From Branchiostoma floridae (taxonomy: Eukaryota > Chordata > Leptocardii > Amphioxiformes > Branchiostomatidae), in the NCBI RefSeq assembly GCF_000003815.2, contig NC_049991.1:6904087-6968086 (forward strand): a DNA stretch of 64,000 bases, written 5' to 3'. Both the position numbers and the translations under genes were made by a program. Below, one piece after another: positions 52,906-64,000 of the stretch (position 1 is the first letter of the stretch; the number at the start of each line of letters is the position of its first letter). Below the pieces are notes generated by a model. The model searched no databases. It was given only the letters and a program-made list of their open reading frames with translations, and was not told where the DNA came from.

Positions 52906-55900
52906 GGTTGAAGAGAAGAGCCAGTGTCAGACTCTGTCCCCAAACTGCCGGGGCGACAACTTCTGTGGTAGTCTGGCACTGGACGGGCTCTGACGACATA
53001 GGGCCTTGTGCATCTGAAAATGACATCACGAAAAATTAAGGCAGGTAACTGAAGGTAAATGCTTAGCGGCTGTAGCGGCTGTGGGCTGTTATAAATCATT
53101 GTGTCTAGCTATTGGAAGGCGGAGCCCATCCTGCTCTAACCACCTTTTTTAAACTAAAACTAAAGTTGTCTGCGTACACCTGGATAGAAAAAGGACGTTT
53201 CCTTGGACCAAACTTCTACTAGCCAGTAAATCCGAGAATCAAACACATAGCCTTTTGATCTCTTGTCCGCTAGCCTAGATCGACACTCGGCAATTCGACG
53301 ACACGACATTCAGTTGTAAAACTTGAAACAATATAATTCTAAAGATTATTCTAATATGAACTATAGTTCATAGCCCTGGCTTACGACAAGAAGTTAAGTA
53401 CGGCAACATTCAAAGCGCATTACACTATTTCAAGTGAGCAATTTTTCGTTTGCGAAGAAAAAAATCCATAAGATCCATAAGTATATTCATCCAGAAGAAA
53501 TATCAATACTTTCTTTCTTCTATCTTCTATTTACTGACCTGTTTTGTTCATGAGAGATGGCACGTAGATATCCCACAGGGCACATTTAGTGGTCTTCAAC
53601 CCGGTCATCATCCTCGTCCCGCTCCCTTCCAGCAGCATGTAGGGTCTGTCTGTCTCGGTGAACGGCGCCCACACAGGGTCGTCATCGTTGTTGTTGTTGT
53701 TTGGGTTGCTGAAAGGGCAATGAATCCCAAGCTTTCAATTGCAGGTCAAGTACGAAGACACAATCTAACTATCTGTTTCTATGTGCTTTTCATGACACGT
53801 AGAAGTTTCCCTGAATAGCACACAACAGCAATGGCAACATCTAAAAACACCGTTGTTAGAGCTATCAACAAGACCTTCGTATTATGCTTGTTTTACTTCA
53901 AGAAAAAATATTTTATAGCTGTTCTGGGTTATTAAGCAGTTTGTATTCAACATTTGAGATATTTACCCTGTTTTGGCAAAGTTCGCCCAGTACCGCATCA
54001 TCCTACTGGATACTTCGGCATCTTCCGTGCTGTAGCCGACAGCTGGTATGGTGGGCAGCCCGAACACGAACTGGAGTTCATCACCGTGGGTTGCTACAAC
54101 CCAGTCAGGCCAGTAGGACGTGGTAGCGCGATGGGCAAACCGGTACATGTACACGTTGGCGCCGAATTGGGCATGGGCTCGGGCCGTGGCGACAGCGGGG
54201 CAAACGTATCCATAATCTGCCCTTGCTGCATCCAGGATGTCCCGGTACCTGGTGTCAGCGTCAGGGTGAAGCCAGTCGGTATACTGGAACTCGATTGCCT
54301 CCAATGCCAAATCATTGAGTCCTTCAATGAGAGACCCTTCCAAGCCTGCGTTCATAGCCTGTAAAAATTGTTCCCTATCGACGGGAGGCCCGGAGCCACC
54401 ACCGGCACTGAAGGCAGGAATGCCAAAGTAACTCAAGAAAATGACAAATTCATTTCTGTTTGTTCCGATCAGAATGTCACCTCTTTTGAACATGCCATCT
54501 TCGACCGCCTGTGCGGGGTTTGCGGGGATAAAGCCGGTACCCGCCACGGGGTTGAAGTTGGTAAACGTTGCGAACTGTTGGGCATCTTGAGACCGTAGAC
54601 ATGTCAGTAGTGCGTCCGTACCTTGATCAGTAGGACATCCGAGACTTTCGGAAAACGTCAAGGCCCTGTTGTTAGCTTCTGACACGGTTTCGATCGTAGC
54701 CGGCAGCAAGGCGGTTCCACTCTCCAGAATAGCCCGACTGAAGGCGTTTCTACTTTCCGGTGACAGTAGATGGAAACCTACACCTCTCGCACCCGCACTC
54801 TGACCGAAAAGGGTTACCTTAGAGGAATCTCCCCCGAAAGATGGGATGTTGTCCTGTACCCACTGGAGGGCCAGTAACTGGTCCGTCAGACCCATGTTTC
54901 CGGGCGCGTCATCAGTTCCTGTGCACAGGAATCCCAGCGGGCCAAGTCGGTAGTTCACGGTTACCACGATCACTCCTTCTGCCGCAGTCAGGTACATCCC
55001 GTTGAACAGTGAGGAAGAGCCACTATGAAAAAAAATATTCATAATTTTGTAAATAATTTTGATAAATTGAGAATAGATCATCTGTAAAAAAGGACTGTTA
55101 AAAAAGCCAAGTTTTACTCAAGTCGAATGATAAAGAAAGCGTGGACAAATTATTAGTGTTATAATGAATGCCATATTTTGAAAAGTATCATGTGTGTTTG
55201 TGTCTTTCTGTTCCTGTGTGTGTCGAGCCCCCTACTTATATCTGATAACATCCTTCGGGTCCGATTTTCACAGGAATTCCGGAAACCATTGGTCATTAAG
55301 ATACTGAAATCTCATAGACGGGTCATAGAAAGACCATTAGGGAATATTACAGATCATTGATTACTTAAAAGACCATAAGCATATCTATATTTTTTTCGAT
55401 CTTCACAGATATCTTAGAAGAGATTCCCACTAATTAGGTTTACGTAATTTTTCCACAAAGAGTCCTCACCGGGCAGTTTGGGGGAAAGAAAACTACGCGA
55501 TATTAAAGATATCAGAACGCAAAAAGGACATAAAATAATTTACCAGCATGATTTTTGCATGTTTACAAGCATAAACTTGAATTTAAGCTTCCGCAAACAG
55601 CCAGGTCGGGCCTTGCGAAGGATATACAACGTAGGGTAAGTGAAAAAAATCCTAAGTTGGTATCTCACTTTACTTGCGTCACGTTTGCGTCACTGCGGGG
55701 TTCAAAACAACGAATTTCAGAGATATCGAATTTTCTTATTTTCTGTTTACTTTGTCGTCATACTTTTACGCATTACGCAATATCTAAATTTTGTTTTAAA
55801 AATCGGAAAAAATAACAAAACTTTGACGCAGTGAAAGAGCCCCGCAGTTACGCAAGCTTGACGCAACTGAAGTGATATACCAACTTAATTGACGGTTGCA

Positions 55901-56776
55901 TCGTCTTCTCAACTTACATCCTGAAACTCCCCGGGTGAATCCAGACCATGACGGCGGCACCAGTAGGGACAGGGTTCGGCTGCCACACGTTCAGGTACAG
56001 ACAGTCCTCACTCTGCGGGGTGATCTCCCCTCCCACCGGGATAAGGTTTGATGTCTGAATGCACGTGTTTGGATACCTGGTGGTGATGGAAACGAACATT
56101 AAAACGTTGAATGTACGCCCAAAAGCAGTAACTCAAACTGATGTATCCGCTGGAAGACCATAAAGTATGTTTCACATGTGCACAGAATATGTAGAAATCT
56201 ACAAACTGGTATGGTACTCTATTAAGTACAAACAGGAAAAGCCACAATTAATAATTGTGATGATCATAAATTTTGTTCGTCTTTACAAAAGATTTTACTA
56301 CATTCAAAATTGTTTATAGATGTAGTAAACAAGTAATCGATAAACGTAAATATTCATCATCTAATCATTTTGATTTCTCCTCCAGGCCTTCTCAAGTAAT
56401 CGTATGGAAAGACACCACCGGAACAAAGCAAGTAACTCAAAAGTTGTGTGAAGCCCACAGTCAAAATGCTGACTGACAACACACAATGTTGCTGGTGATA
56501 CGTCAAGTGAAGAGGGAAGGGACCTTACGATGTGGCATTGTAGACCCCGTCCCACGACGGTAGGCGTTCAGCTCGCCGAAAACGCCGGTTGCCGACTGGA
56601 GGGTGCGCGAAGGGGATCCCGAGGAAGGCGTGAACTGTCGTCCCGAGCACGTCCTGCTCCAGCCCGACAAGTCTTCCCGCAGGAGCCGTCACTTCAGACG
56701 CTGCCTGGACTGGAGCTGGGCTCAACATGGCGGCGCAGAGGGCCGCTAGGATGAACGACTTCATACCTATCGGCAC
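52859..56776 (-). CDS. Secreted carboxylesterase/cholinesterase-like protein, copy 1 (altered active site)
   Basis: Five coding exons (minus): 56529-56776, 55918-56076, 53967-55022, 53539-53708, 52859-53013; 595 residues, phases match. Signal peptide MPIGMKSFILAALCAAMLSP. Type-B esterase landmarks: GRLVGLEQDV, FLGIPFAHPPVGNRRF, SEDCLYLNVW, GNMGLTDQLLALQWVQDNI, acid-containing LIGTNRNEFVI, His-containing WVVATHGDELQFVFG. Two oddities: the nucleophile elbow is GQSAG (Ser211) instead of GESAG, and the oxyanion-hole stretch is IHPGSF instead of HGG(G/A)F. The C-terminus is a hydrophobic tail (LTLALLFNLIRDVISFVTTF), possibly a GPI or membrane signal. Head-to-head with copy 2 and sharing exon sizes. 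Activity may be changed or lost. Confidence 0.92.
55653..55887. mobile_element. MITE family A, copy 5
   Basis: TAAGTTGGTATCTCACTTTA at left; GTGATATACCAACTTAA at right; CGTCACTGCGGGGTTC and GAGCCCCGCAGTTACG inside. Lies in esterase 1 intron 2, about 30 bases from exon 2. Confidence 0.85.
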
Positions 56777-57043
56777 ATACGCAAGAACGTCAATCGTAAC
56801 AATACTGATTCTACTGAGAAGCTATAAAAACATCAAAGGTCTCTGTATCTTAATTTTACAAGGGCAGAACATTTTAGGCTTCAGAAAGTACGTACAAATG
56901 AATTTGGCATATAGAGGTGTAAAGAATAGAAATGTAACAGTGACACCTATAGTATTGTCGGAAAGACATAAAGAATGAAAAAATAGATTCATCGGGCTTG
57001 ACGCCTAAATGCGTACTATCTATTTTACCTTGAATAACGTTTA

Positions 57044-57084
57044 GAAATGAATATAACCAACCCCTTGTTGGTTATATTCATTTC
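57044..57084. repeat. Perfect 18-bp inverted repeat, 5-nt loop
   Basis: GAAATGAATATAACCAAC, loop CCCTT, then the exact complement. Followed by TTGGTTTGG repeats. Function not evident. Confidence 0.9.
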
Positions 57085-58841
57085 CTTGGTTTGGTTTGGT
57101 TTGGTTATACAGATCTCCATTAGTGACTGCTATGTCACTAGTCTTCGTGGAGTCCGGGTGATTTTGTGGAGAATCACCAAAGTCAGTGATTCCATACATT
57201 TGGCATAAAAAAAACGCATGTCAAAACCATGACCTAAAGAATGCGTACCTAAGGTTGCTACAGTATCACACGTAGTTGATACGAAGATCATGTAAAGTGT
57301 CTGAATTACTAAAAAAAACGAATTACCTGAAACTTTGGGTAGGCGTAGGCCCTTAGATTGCCGTCCTTCTACAGTGTCGATCAGCTTGTTCGAGTCAAGC
57401 GCTTGCCTAGAAGCCTATCTAAACGGTTCCTTAAAATTAATGGAAACCTTTCACAGGGAATACATTCAACAAACTCACTGGACATTTTCGTTCGCTCGGA
57501 CGCGTCAAGAAGCCCAATTAAAACCCCATGTTTTTGCAAGAGAAACACTTTCACAAAGGAAGCCAAACAGTAGACAAAGTTTGCCAAATATATAGACAGT
57601 CACTTACTTTCTAAAAGCACTTCATCTCTCTTTGTCTTTGCCTGTAAGTTTTGACAGCACGTGTCAATATTGTATAGCTTGCTGGTAACATAGGGGGGAG
57701 GGTGCAGTAGTACACTACTGACAATTCTTATTGCGGGTCATGTCATTTCCTCATCAATCATCAATTAGTGGGACAGCTGAAAAGAAGCATAGGGTGACCT
57801 GACCTTTGTTACTACAAACGTGGATGAAGATGCTAACGGAACAAATTGCAGTCTTACGTTTGAGTTCCTTTGCGTTTGAACCATAAATCAACATGATAAT
57901 TTAGCAGTGTCCTTTATTTTACTTTTACAACTTATAAATTGTAGAATCTCTCCTTTTAAGACAGAGGAGGTGAGATGATGATGTTCATGATTTTCATACT
58001 ACGCTGAGTCTACTGGTCTTGGTATAGTCTATTACAATTATTTTCAAAATATCGACTAAAGCTTATTTAAAATAGGATATTCAGACAAGGTGTAATTTAA
58101 AGCAATAGGTCAACTTCACACAAAAATATCGTTCAAGCAGACGAACACAGGGGTCTCAGTTTCCAATTGAAAGCTAGACCACAAGGACACATGTGTACAA
58201 TATTTTAATACAATGCTAGACTTTCTTCCAAAACTAAGGTAATACTAGTACACATCGATCAAATTTTCAACGACCACTGTCACCTTCTTCAGGATCAACA
58301 ATGACTAATCACAGGATGCAAACTCACGAGAGGTACAGGTTGTCACATGATGTCATTCGTCCTACAGGTGATTTTCTTTGGTCTCCACAACAAACACGTG
58401 ACGTAACCCGATCTTCTTCGGGTCAGTAAGTGCCACTGGCGCGATCAAAGAGCCAGCATAGTTGACGCGAACTCCACACAGCAGAGAAAAGGTCTACAGG
58501 TAAGATGCTCCTTCATTGTCTTCAGTGACTTCATTCCCTACAGTGTATATATGTCTTCCTTGTATATTAGTAGTGAGGTTTAAGTAGCAGCTTTGAGCTA
58601 TAACGTTCATGTGTGCATGTGTTATCCTATTGGCTTTACTGCTACCACTGCACATACATATTGTCTGCGCTACAATATACATTTGACAGTTACGTTTTAA
58701 AAATGTGTGTTACGTTACATGTGCAGCAGATCTGTCTGATAGTCTAGTCCAGGGAGGTATCTTTGATAGAACAAATTAGTATCAATTGACTCTCATTTGC
58801 CTGTTTATTAGAATGAGTAGGGGTCCTCCCATGTGTAAGTG

Positions 58842-58990
58842 GATCAATCCTTTCCGGTCTAAATGGTGTAGGGAATTTTGTGAGTAGCCTTCGTAACCCC
58901 TGCTTGTGCTATATGACGTAATGGGCCAGTTTGCCCTCAGTTCCAATGAGTCCAGTTTGTCTCAATCATTATGTTTTAGTCCTCCTAACG
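58842..58990. repeat. Dispersed repeat, second copy
   Basis: CTTTCCGGTCTAAATGGTGT...CCTTCGTAACCCCTGCTTG...ATTATGTTTTAG matches the second half of 15187-15610. Confidence 0.5.
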
Positions 58991-59691
58991 TGTTTTGCAG
59001 AGTCTAGAAAATGTATCTTTGACTCGTTGACAATTGGATATAATTGTATAAGGACTAAACAAATATTTCAACACAGCAGACAGATGTATGTATTGACGTA
59101 TTAGCTTACTTCTTGATTTATTGCAGATTTCGAGAACAGGTATACATTTTGGCTGCATAAAAATTCCATACTATTTCCATATGTCCAGGTTTCTGCAAGA
59201 AGCTAGGTTATCACCAACAGTGTTTCAAAGTAGGATAAATAGAAGAGCCACTGACATTATTTACTTTGGCAGGGGCGTGAAGTCACCACACCCAGTGCTT
59301 TTCAGATAGCCAACAGCCCATTTATCATTCAAACAAGTCGCCTTTACAATACAAAAAGTAAGAACTAAGGCTTGTTTATCTCAGTTAGTCACGATGATGT
59401 CATCGCTGATTGACACATCACCATATAGACCCACAGTGCTCAGTGACATAAGGGGTCGACGACCTCAAACTTCCGTCAAACATTTCAAGCCCTAAGGTTC
59501 GAACACACAGACATCACCAAAAACAATTACTCAGTGGAGTATGTCAGTGAAGAAAACTAGTAAAAAGTACGTGCCAGCACCGTAGTCTCAATTCATTTGT
59601 ATTCATTAACAATGCACTTATTTTCTAATTTTGGGGCTACACTTTTCTTTCAGAATTGACTTTTGTGAGACTGCACAGAGCTAGAGAAAAG

Positions 59692-62600
59692 ATGCCATTG
59701 GGTATGGCAGTGTACATCCTAGCGGCCCTCTGCGCCGCCATGTTGAGTCCAGCTCCAGTCCAGGCAGCGGCTGAAGTGACGGCTCCTGCGGGAAGACTTG
59801 TCGGGCTGGAGCAGGACGTGTTCGGGACGACAGTTCACGCCTTCCTCGGGATCCCCTTCGCACACCCTCCAGTCGGCAACCGGCGTTTTCGGCGAGCTGA
59901 ACACCTGCCGCCGTGGGACGGAGTCTACAATGCTACAACGTAAGGGGCATTCCTTCAGATGAATACCTGTTATAAAACTTATGTAGTAGTAGATGCTACA
60001 TGTTATTTTAATCTCTAAGAAGAAGCTTTGAGGAAGGTGCCTGAGAGACGTAGAAACATAAGCAAAGAGGAGTACAAACAGGAAGTACAAACTGGTTGTG
60101 TAATAGGATTTTCCTACATGCCATTCTAATACTGAATCAGTACTTAAAATTTACTTAGGTAAAGCCACGTTGTTTTGATTTAAATCTGTACAAAACATGG
60201 AGTGAGTTATTATGTGCCAAGATCTCGATGGTACTTAGTTGGAAATTTTTCGTTCAAGTACAAGTCAATTCAGACCGAACCTTAAATATAGACAAAGTCT
60301 AGTCCCCACCCCTCAAGCTGCCGACTAGAGTAGTAGTAATTGTCCTAGAAACAAGGTCAGTTAATATTTATCTTTTGCTGAATATCTATCAATTCATACA
60401 CATGAAAGTAAATTATAGAGGCAGTTTTCACACATAGAAAAACGAGTCATTGTGATTTTACAGTGTAAAGAAGCTATAGATAACAAGATATGTTCAACGC
60501 ATTTTCCTCACCGCTACAGAAATCCGAATGCGTGCATTCAAGCAACCGACGATCCCGTGGGACCACCCCCAAACAATCCGACCAGTGAGGACTGTCTGTA
60601 CCTAAACATCTACCGGCCAACCGCTGTATCTACCGGAGCAGCTGTCATGGTCTGGATTCACGGAGGTGCATTCATAAGGTGCGTTTGTGGCATTTTGTCT
60701 ACGGCTCTACGCTCTCATGGAGCGAGCCTTATAGTAATAGCTTGTGTGCAGTTAACTGATTCCAGGCATTTGACACGCATTTTCTTGGCTGCCCGGGCAT
60801 GAGCTGTTTTCGTTTTGATATTGTTATAGAAAAAGTGTGCTTATTAGTATTCCACTATTCCAGAAACATCAGAAAGTTGGTACAAAAGGCAAATGTGGTG
60901 GAAGTAGACATTAAACTGGGAGTAGTTTGTCCATGCCAGTTGACAGTTTGTAAACAAACAAGATGGCTGCCGCCAGCAAACATTGCAAACCTTGCAAAGG
61001 GAAATCAGGAAAGGGTATAATGGTTTTACAGCACGGTTGCTAGCTTTATTTGCGTTTAAAGCAACTGGCGAAGCAAACAGTAAGCCAACCTAGAGTTTCA
61101 TATTAGTTACCATTAGATATTACGCAGCTCTAGCAAGATTGGCCAACTTTATGGAGAGTTTTGTCAAATATAATTTACTGCCTCTGACTACCGTTCTCAT
61201 CGTTGCAGCATGTGCTATTCCACATTATGATGAAAGGAATTATTGGAATTTCTTTTCAGCGGGGCTGGTGCCATTTACTATGGCGGGATTCTTGCTGCCA
61301 CGGAAGGAGTGATCGTGGTGACCGTTAACTATCGTCTCAACGTGCTGGGGTTCCTGTGCACAGGAACTGATGACGCGCCCGGAAACATGGGTCTGACGGA
61401 CCAGTTACTGGCCCTCCAGTGGGTACAGGACAACATCCCATCTTTCGGGGGCGATTCGTCCAAGGTGACCATTTTCGGGGAAAGTGCGGGTGCGGTGAGT
61501 GTAGGTCATCATCTACTGTCACCGGAAAGCAGAAACGTCTTCAGTCGGGCCATTCTGGAGAGTGGAACCGCCTTGCTGCCGGGCACACTCGATACCATGT
61601 CCGGCGCTAACGACAAGGCCATGGCGTTTTCCGAAAGTCTCGGCTGCCCAACTGATCAAGGTACAGCTGCACTACTGACGTGTCTACGGTCTAAAGATGC
61701 CCAACAGTTCGCAACATCAGCAACTGAATTATACCCAGTCGCGGACGATGTCTTTATACCAGCAAACCCAGCAAAAGCGCTAGAAGACGGCATGTTCAAA
61801 AGAGCTGACATTCTGATAGGGGCCAACACAAATGAAGGCGTTTTTCTCCTTGGCCTTTTCGGCTACAGTGCTGAAACCCTGGGTTCCATCGATGGGGAAC
61901 AATTTATGCAGGCACTGAACTCAGCGATTCCAGCAGAGGTCAATGAGTTGGCAGTGGAGGCAATCGTGTTCCAGTACACCAACTGGCTTCACCCTGACGC
62001 TGACACCAGGTATCGGGACATCCTGGATGCTGCGAGCGGAGATTATTCCTTCGTTTGCCCCGCTGTTACCACGGCACTCGCCCATGCCCGTTACGGCACC
62101 AACGTGTACATGTACGAATTCGGTTATCGCCCGTCTACGTCAACTTTTCCCGACTGGGTTGTAGCAAGCCACGGTGAGGAGATCCAGTTCTGGTTGGGGC
62201 TGCCCGTGGTCCCGGCCTATGGCTACAGCACGGAAGATGCCGAGGTATCTCGTAGGATGATGAGACACTGGGGAAACTTTGCCAAAACAGGGTAAGAATC
62301 AATTCAATTATTTCTATCCAAAAGTTCTTAACGTTCTTAACTGTCTTACTAGGAAAACTTAGTTGTTGTAAAGTCTAGTTGCTTGTGAGAGAATTATCAA
62401 GCTCGACTTATTTTTATCTGGTAGTGGTCTGAAAGTCGCTCTTGCAGATGGCACTAATAAACCCTTCATTTAGACACGGTTGCCGTTTTTGCAAGCATAG
62501 CATCATTTGTCAAAACTTGTGTTCATGAACTGTCAATATAATTGAATGTACGTCGTCTTTTAGCGACCCAAACGACAACAACAACGAGCCAGCGTGGAAC

Positions 62601-63356
62601 CCTTTCACCGAGACTGACAGAGCCTACTTGCTTCTCGATGGGAGGGACCCTAAGATGATGAACGGATGGAAGACTACTGAGTGTGCCATGTGGGATGTCT
62701 ACATCCCGTCTCTCGTCAACAAAACAGGTGAGAAATTCAGAAGCAATGTAAAATAAAATCACTGGCTTGCTGCACCCGTATAGATACTGGTTTACATATC
62801 TAGGGTACCGTACAAAATATACCCGTCATACAGTATCGAAGCTCAACGAAATCACAGTACCATGACAGCAGAGCAAATGAGGCCAAATGTCTATGATGAG
62901 GATAACTTCATTGTATAATGTATAACAATCTTACATACATGCGATTTGAAATGTGTACTATTGCTAAAATCTAACAACTAATCTAATCTAATAAATCTAA
63001 CAGTATAAGCAATCATTCCGCAATCAGCCAGGAGATGTATCTGGATAAAATAAAATACCAGCAGGGCAAGGGTTCAGATTCGAGACAACTATTGCTAATC
63101 GTGATGATTTGTATATGATCAGAAGATGTAACATAATATTTGAAAAAAAAATGCACAGTTTTTGTTATCTAAGACCTTGTATACTTAATTTATTTGTTTA
63201 GGCTCTCAAGGCCCCATGACATCAGAGCCCGTCCAGTGCCAGACTACCACAGAAGTTGTCGCCCCGGCAGTTTGGGGACAGAGTCTGACACTGGCTCTTC
63301 TCTTCAACCTCATCAAGGACGTCATCAGCTTCGTCACGACCATCTTCGTGCTGTGA
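59692..63356 (+). CDS. Secreted carboxylesterase/cholinesterase-like protein, copy 2
   Basis: Five coding exons: 59692-59939, 60520-60678, 61260-62291, 62564-62727, 63202-63356; 585 residues, phases match. Signal peptide MPLGMAVYILAALCAAMLSP. Active-site parts look complete: oxyanion IHGGAFI, nucleophile GESAGAVS (Ser211), acid in LIGANTNEGVFLL, His in WVVASHGEEIQFWLG. Exons 1, 2 and 5 match copy 1 in length exactly (248, 159, 155 bases). The hydrophobic C-terminal tail is also shared. Likely an extracellular or membrane-tethered serine hydrolase of the carboxylesterase/cholinesterase superfamily; it lacks evidence for choline specificity. An upstream in-frame ATG at 59656 lies just past an acceptor-like site; the start before the hydrophobic leader was preferred. 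Confidence 0.94.
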
Positions 63357-63403
63357 GAGATGATGACGTCATCAGCTTCGTCACGACTATCTTCGTGCTG
63401 TGA
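63321..63403. repeat. 47-bp tandem duplication of the esterase 2 3' coding end
   Basis: GTCATCAGCTTCGTCACGAC recurs 47 bases later (63321 and 63368). The first copy encodes the C-terminus and stop; the second is 3' UTR. Same unit as 52661-52905. Confidence 0.93.
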
Positions 63404-63459
63404 AACCTTGTATGCTTAATGAAACGTAGGGCTTTCGACCAGAAAGTTTTGTAGGCTGA

Positions 63460-63465
63460 AATAAA
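63460..63465 (+). terminator. Polyadenylation signal, esterase 2 (proximal)
   Basis: AATAAA about 105 bases past the stop codon. A second, AATAAA at 63673-63678, lies downstream after T-rich sequence. Confidence 0.6.
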
Positions 63466-63678
63466 TGGTTTGTGATAACCTGTCATATTGCTGACCCTAT
63501 GTGTTACATTGAAAAGATTTTGTAATGATTCACCAAAAGGAATTTAGTTTCACCTAAATGAAATCTTCATTTGGAAGGATATTCACACTAACTGAATTTT
63601 TCTCAAACATGACTGTTTTGTTGCTGTGATTTGTGTTGTTTTCCTTTGAAACGTTTGCTGCTGTGCTGTGTTAATAAA

Positions 63679-64000
63679 TCCTTCTATCACTTAACTCTTA
63701 GGTTGCAACTCCGTCTATCTATTTTCAATATGGTTATAGATATAAGGACAAAAATACAATAATTTCTTAGTCAACATGCAATAATGACCCTACTGAATTG
63801 CATTACTAAACCCGCTTTTTCGAATGTTTCTCATTTCGTCTTACACACAGAAAATATTTCATAACTCATTACTTTAATAGTTAGCAAACATTATATCAAG
63901 TAGATGTGTGTAGAGGGAAATTATGAAATTCAACGTATCATTTTGTACACTAGATAAAGACGCTACACATGGGTAAATTTAATGAAGGCTTCGAGGTATC
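63679..64000. other. Flank beyond esterase 2
   Basis: AT-rich; nothing recognised. Confidence 0.4.

Larger units (their letters stand above)
56777..59691. other. Shared upstream region of the divergent esterase pair
   Basis: 2.9 kb between the two start codons, presumably with both promoters. It holds an 18-bp hairpin (57044-57084), a dispersed repeat (58842-58990) and an acceptor-like TTTCTTTCAG (to 59653) just before copy 2's start, suggesting a 5' non-coding exon. No other gene recognised. Confidence 0.45.

Overview
The window is eukaryotic nuclear DNA, most likely from a cephalochordate (amphioxus, Branchiostoma). This is an inference from four things: short GT-AG exons separated by 0.2-2 kb introns, chordate gene families (DTX3L, PIDD-like ZU5/UPA, GAL3ST, HSD17B8, fibrinogen-domain protein, cholinesterase-like esterases), unusual domain fusions, and a very high load of MITEs, foldback elements, tRNA-derived SINEs and LINE remnants. 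It is not bacterial: no operons, every gene is split, and exon phases match across introns.

Layout. 1-3966 (+): 3' part of a macrodomain-RING-Deltex E3 ligase. 10803-19558 (+): an 11-coding-exon, 1337-residue LRR / 30-residue helical repeat / ZU5-ZU5-UPA / proline-rich / ADP-ribosyltransferase-like protein. 23123-25858 (-): secreted fibrinogen-domain lectin. 28210-30964 (-): galactose-3-O-sulfotransferase. 38525-43248 (-): type II membrane protein with tyrosine-rich cytoplasmic repeats and an extracellular NHL-like propeller. 44260-50533 (-): HSD17B8-type short-chain dehydrogenase. 52859-56776 (-) and 59692-63356 (+): a head-to-head pair of secreted carboxylesterases with the same exon structure. 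I assembled all these gene models by splice phase; every model closes in frame.

Between and inside the genes lies a dense set of mobile elements: a five-copy MITE family (A), a two-copy family (B), a CGTACG-rich family (C), a 1.15-kb foldback with 540-bp arms and a 5-bp target duplication, a 196-bp MITE with a 9-bp target duplication, an internally deleted mariner with matching inverted repeats, two 178-bp TA-flanked MITEs that look identical and lie in inverted orientation, a 0.82-kb element with a TTA duplication, and two reverse-transcriptase relics.

The most notable biology is at the left. A gene with the parts of PARP9 (macrodomain) and DTX3L (RING-DTC) in one chain lies about 7 kb from a PIDD-like scaffold whose C-terminus carries an H-Y-E-like arrangement reminiscent of ADP-ribosyltransferases. 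Together they could form an ADP-ribose/ubiquitin danger-signalling neighbourhood; functional coupling is inference. The right-hand esterase pair is a young inverted duplication. One copy has altered oxyanion-hole and nucleophile-elbow residues, and both copies carry a 47-bp tandem duplication of the 3' coding end that includes the stop codon.
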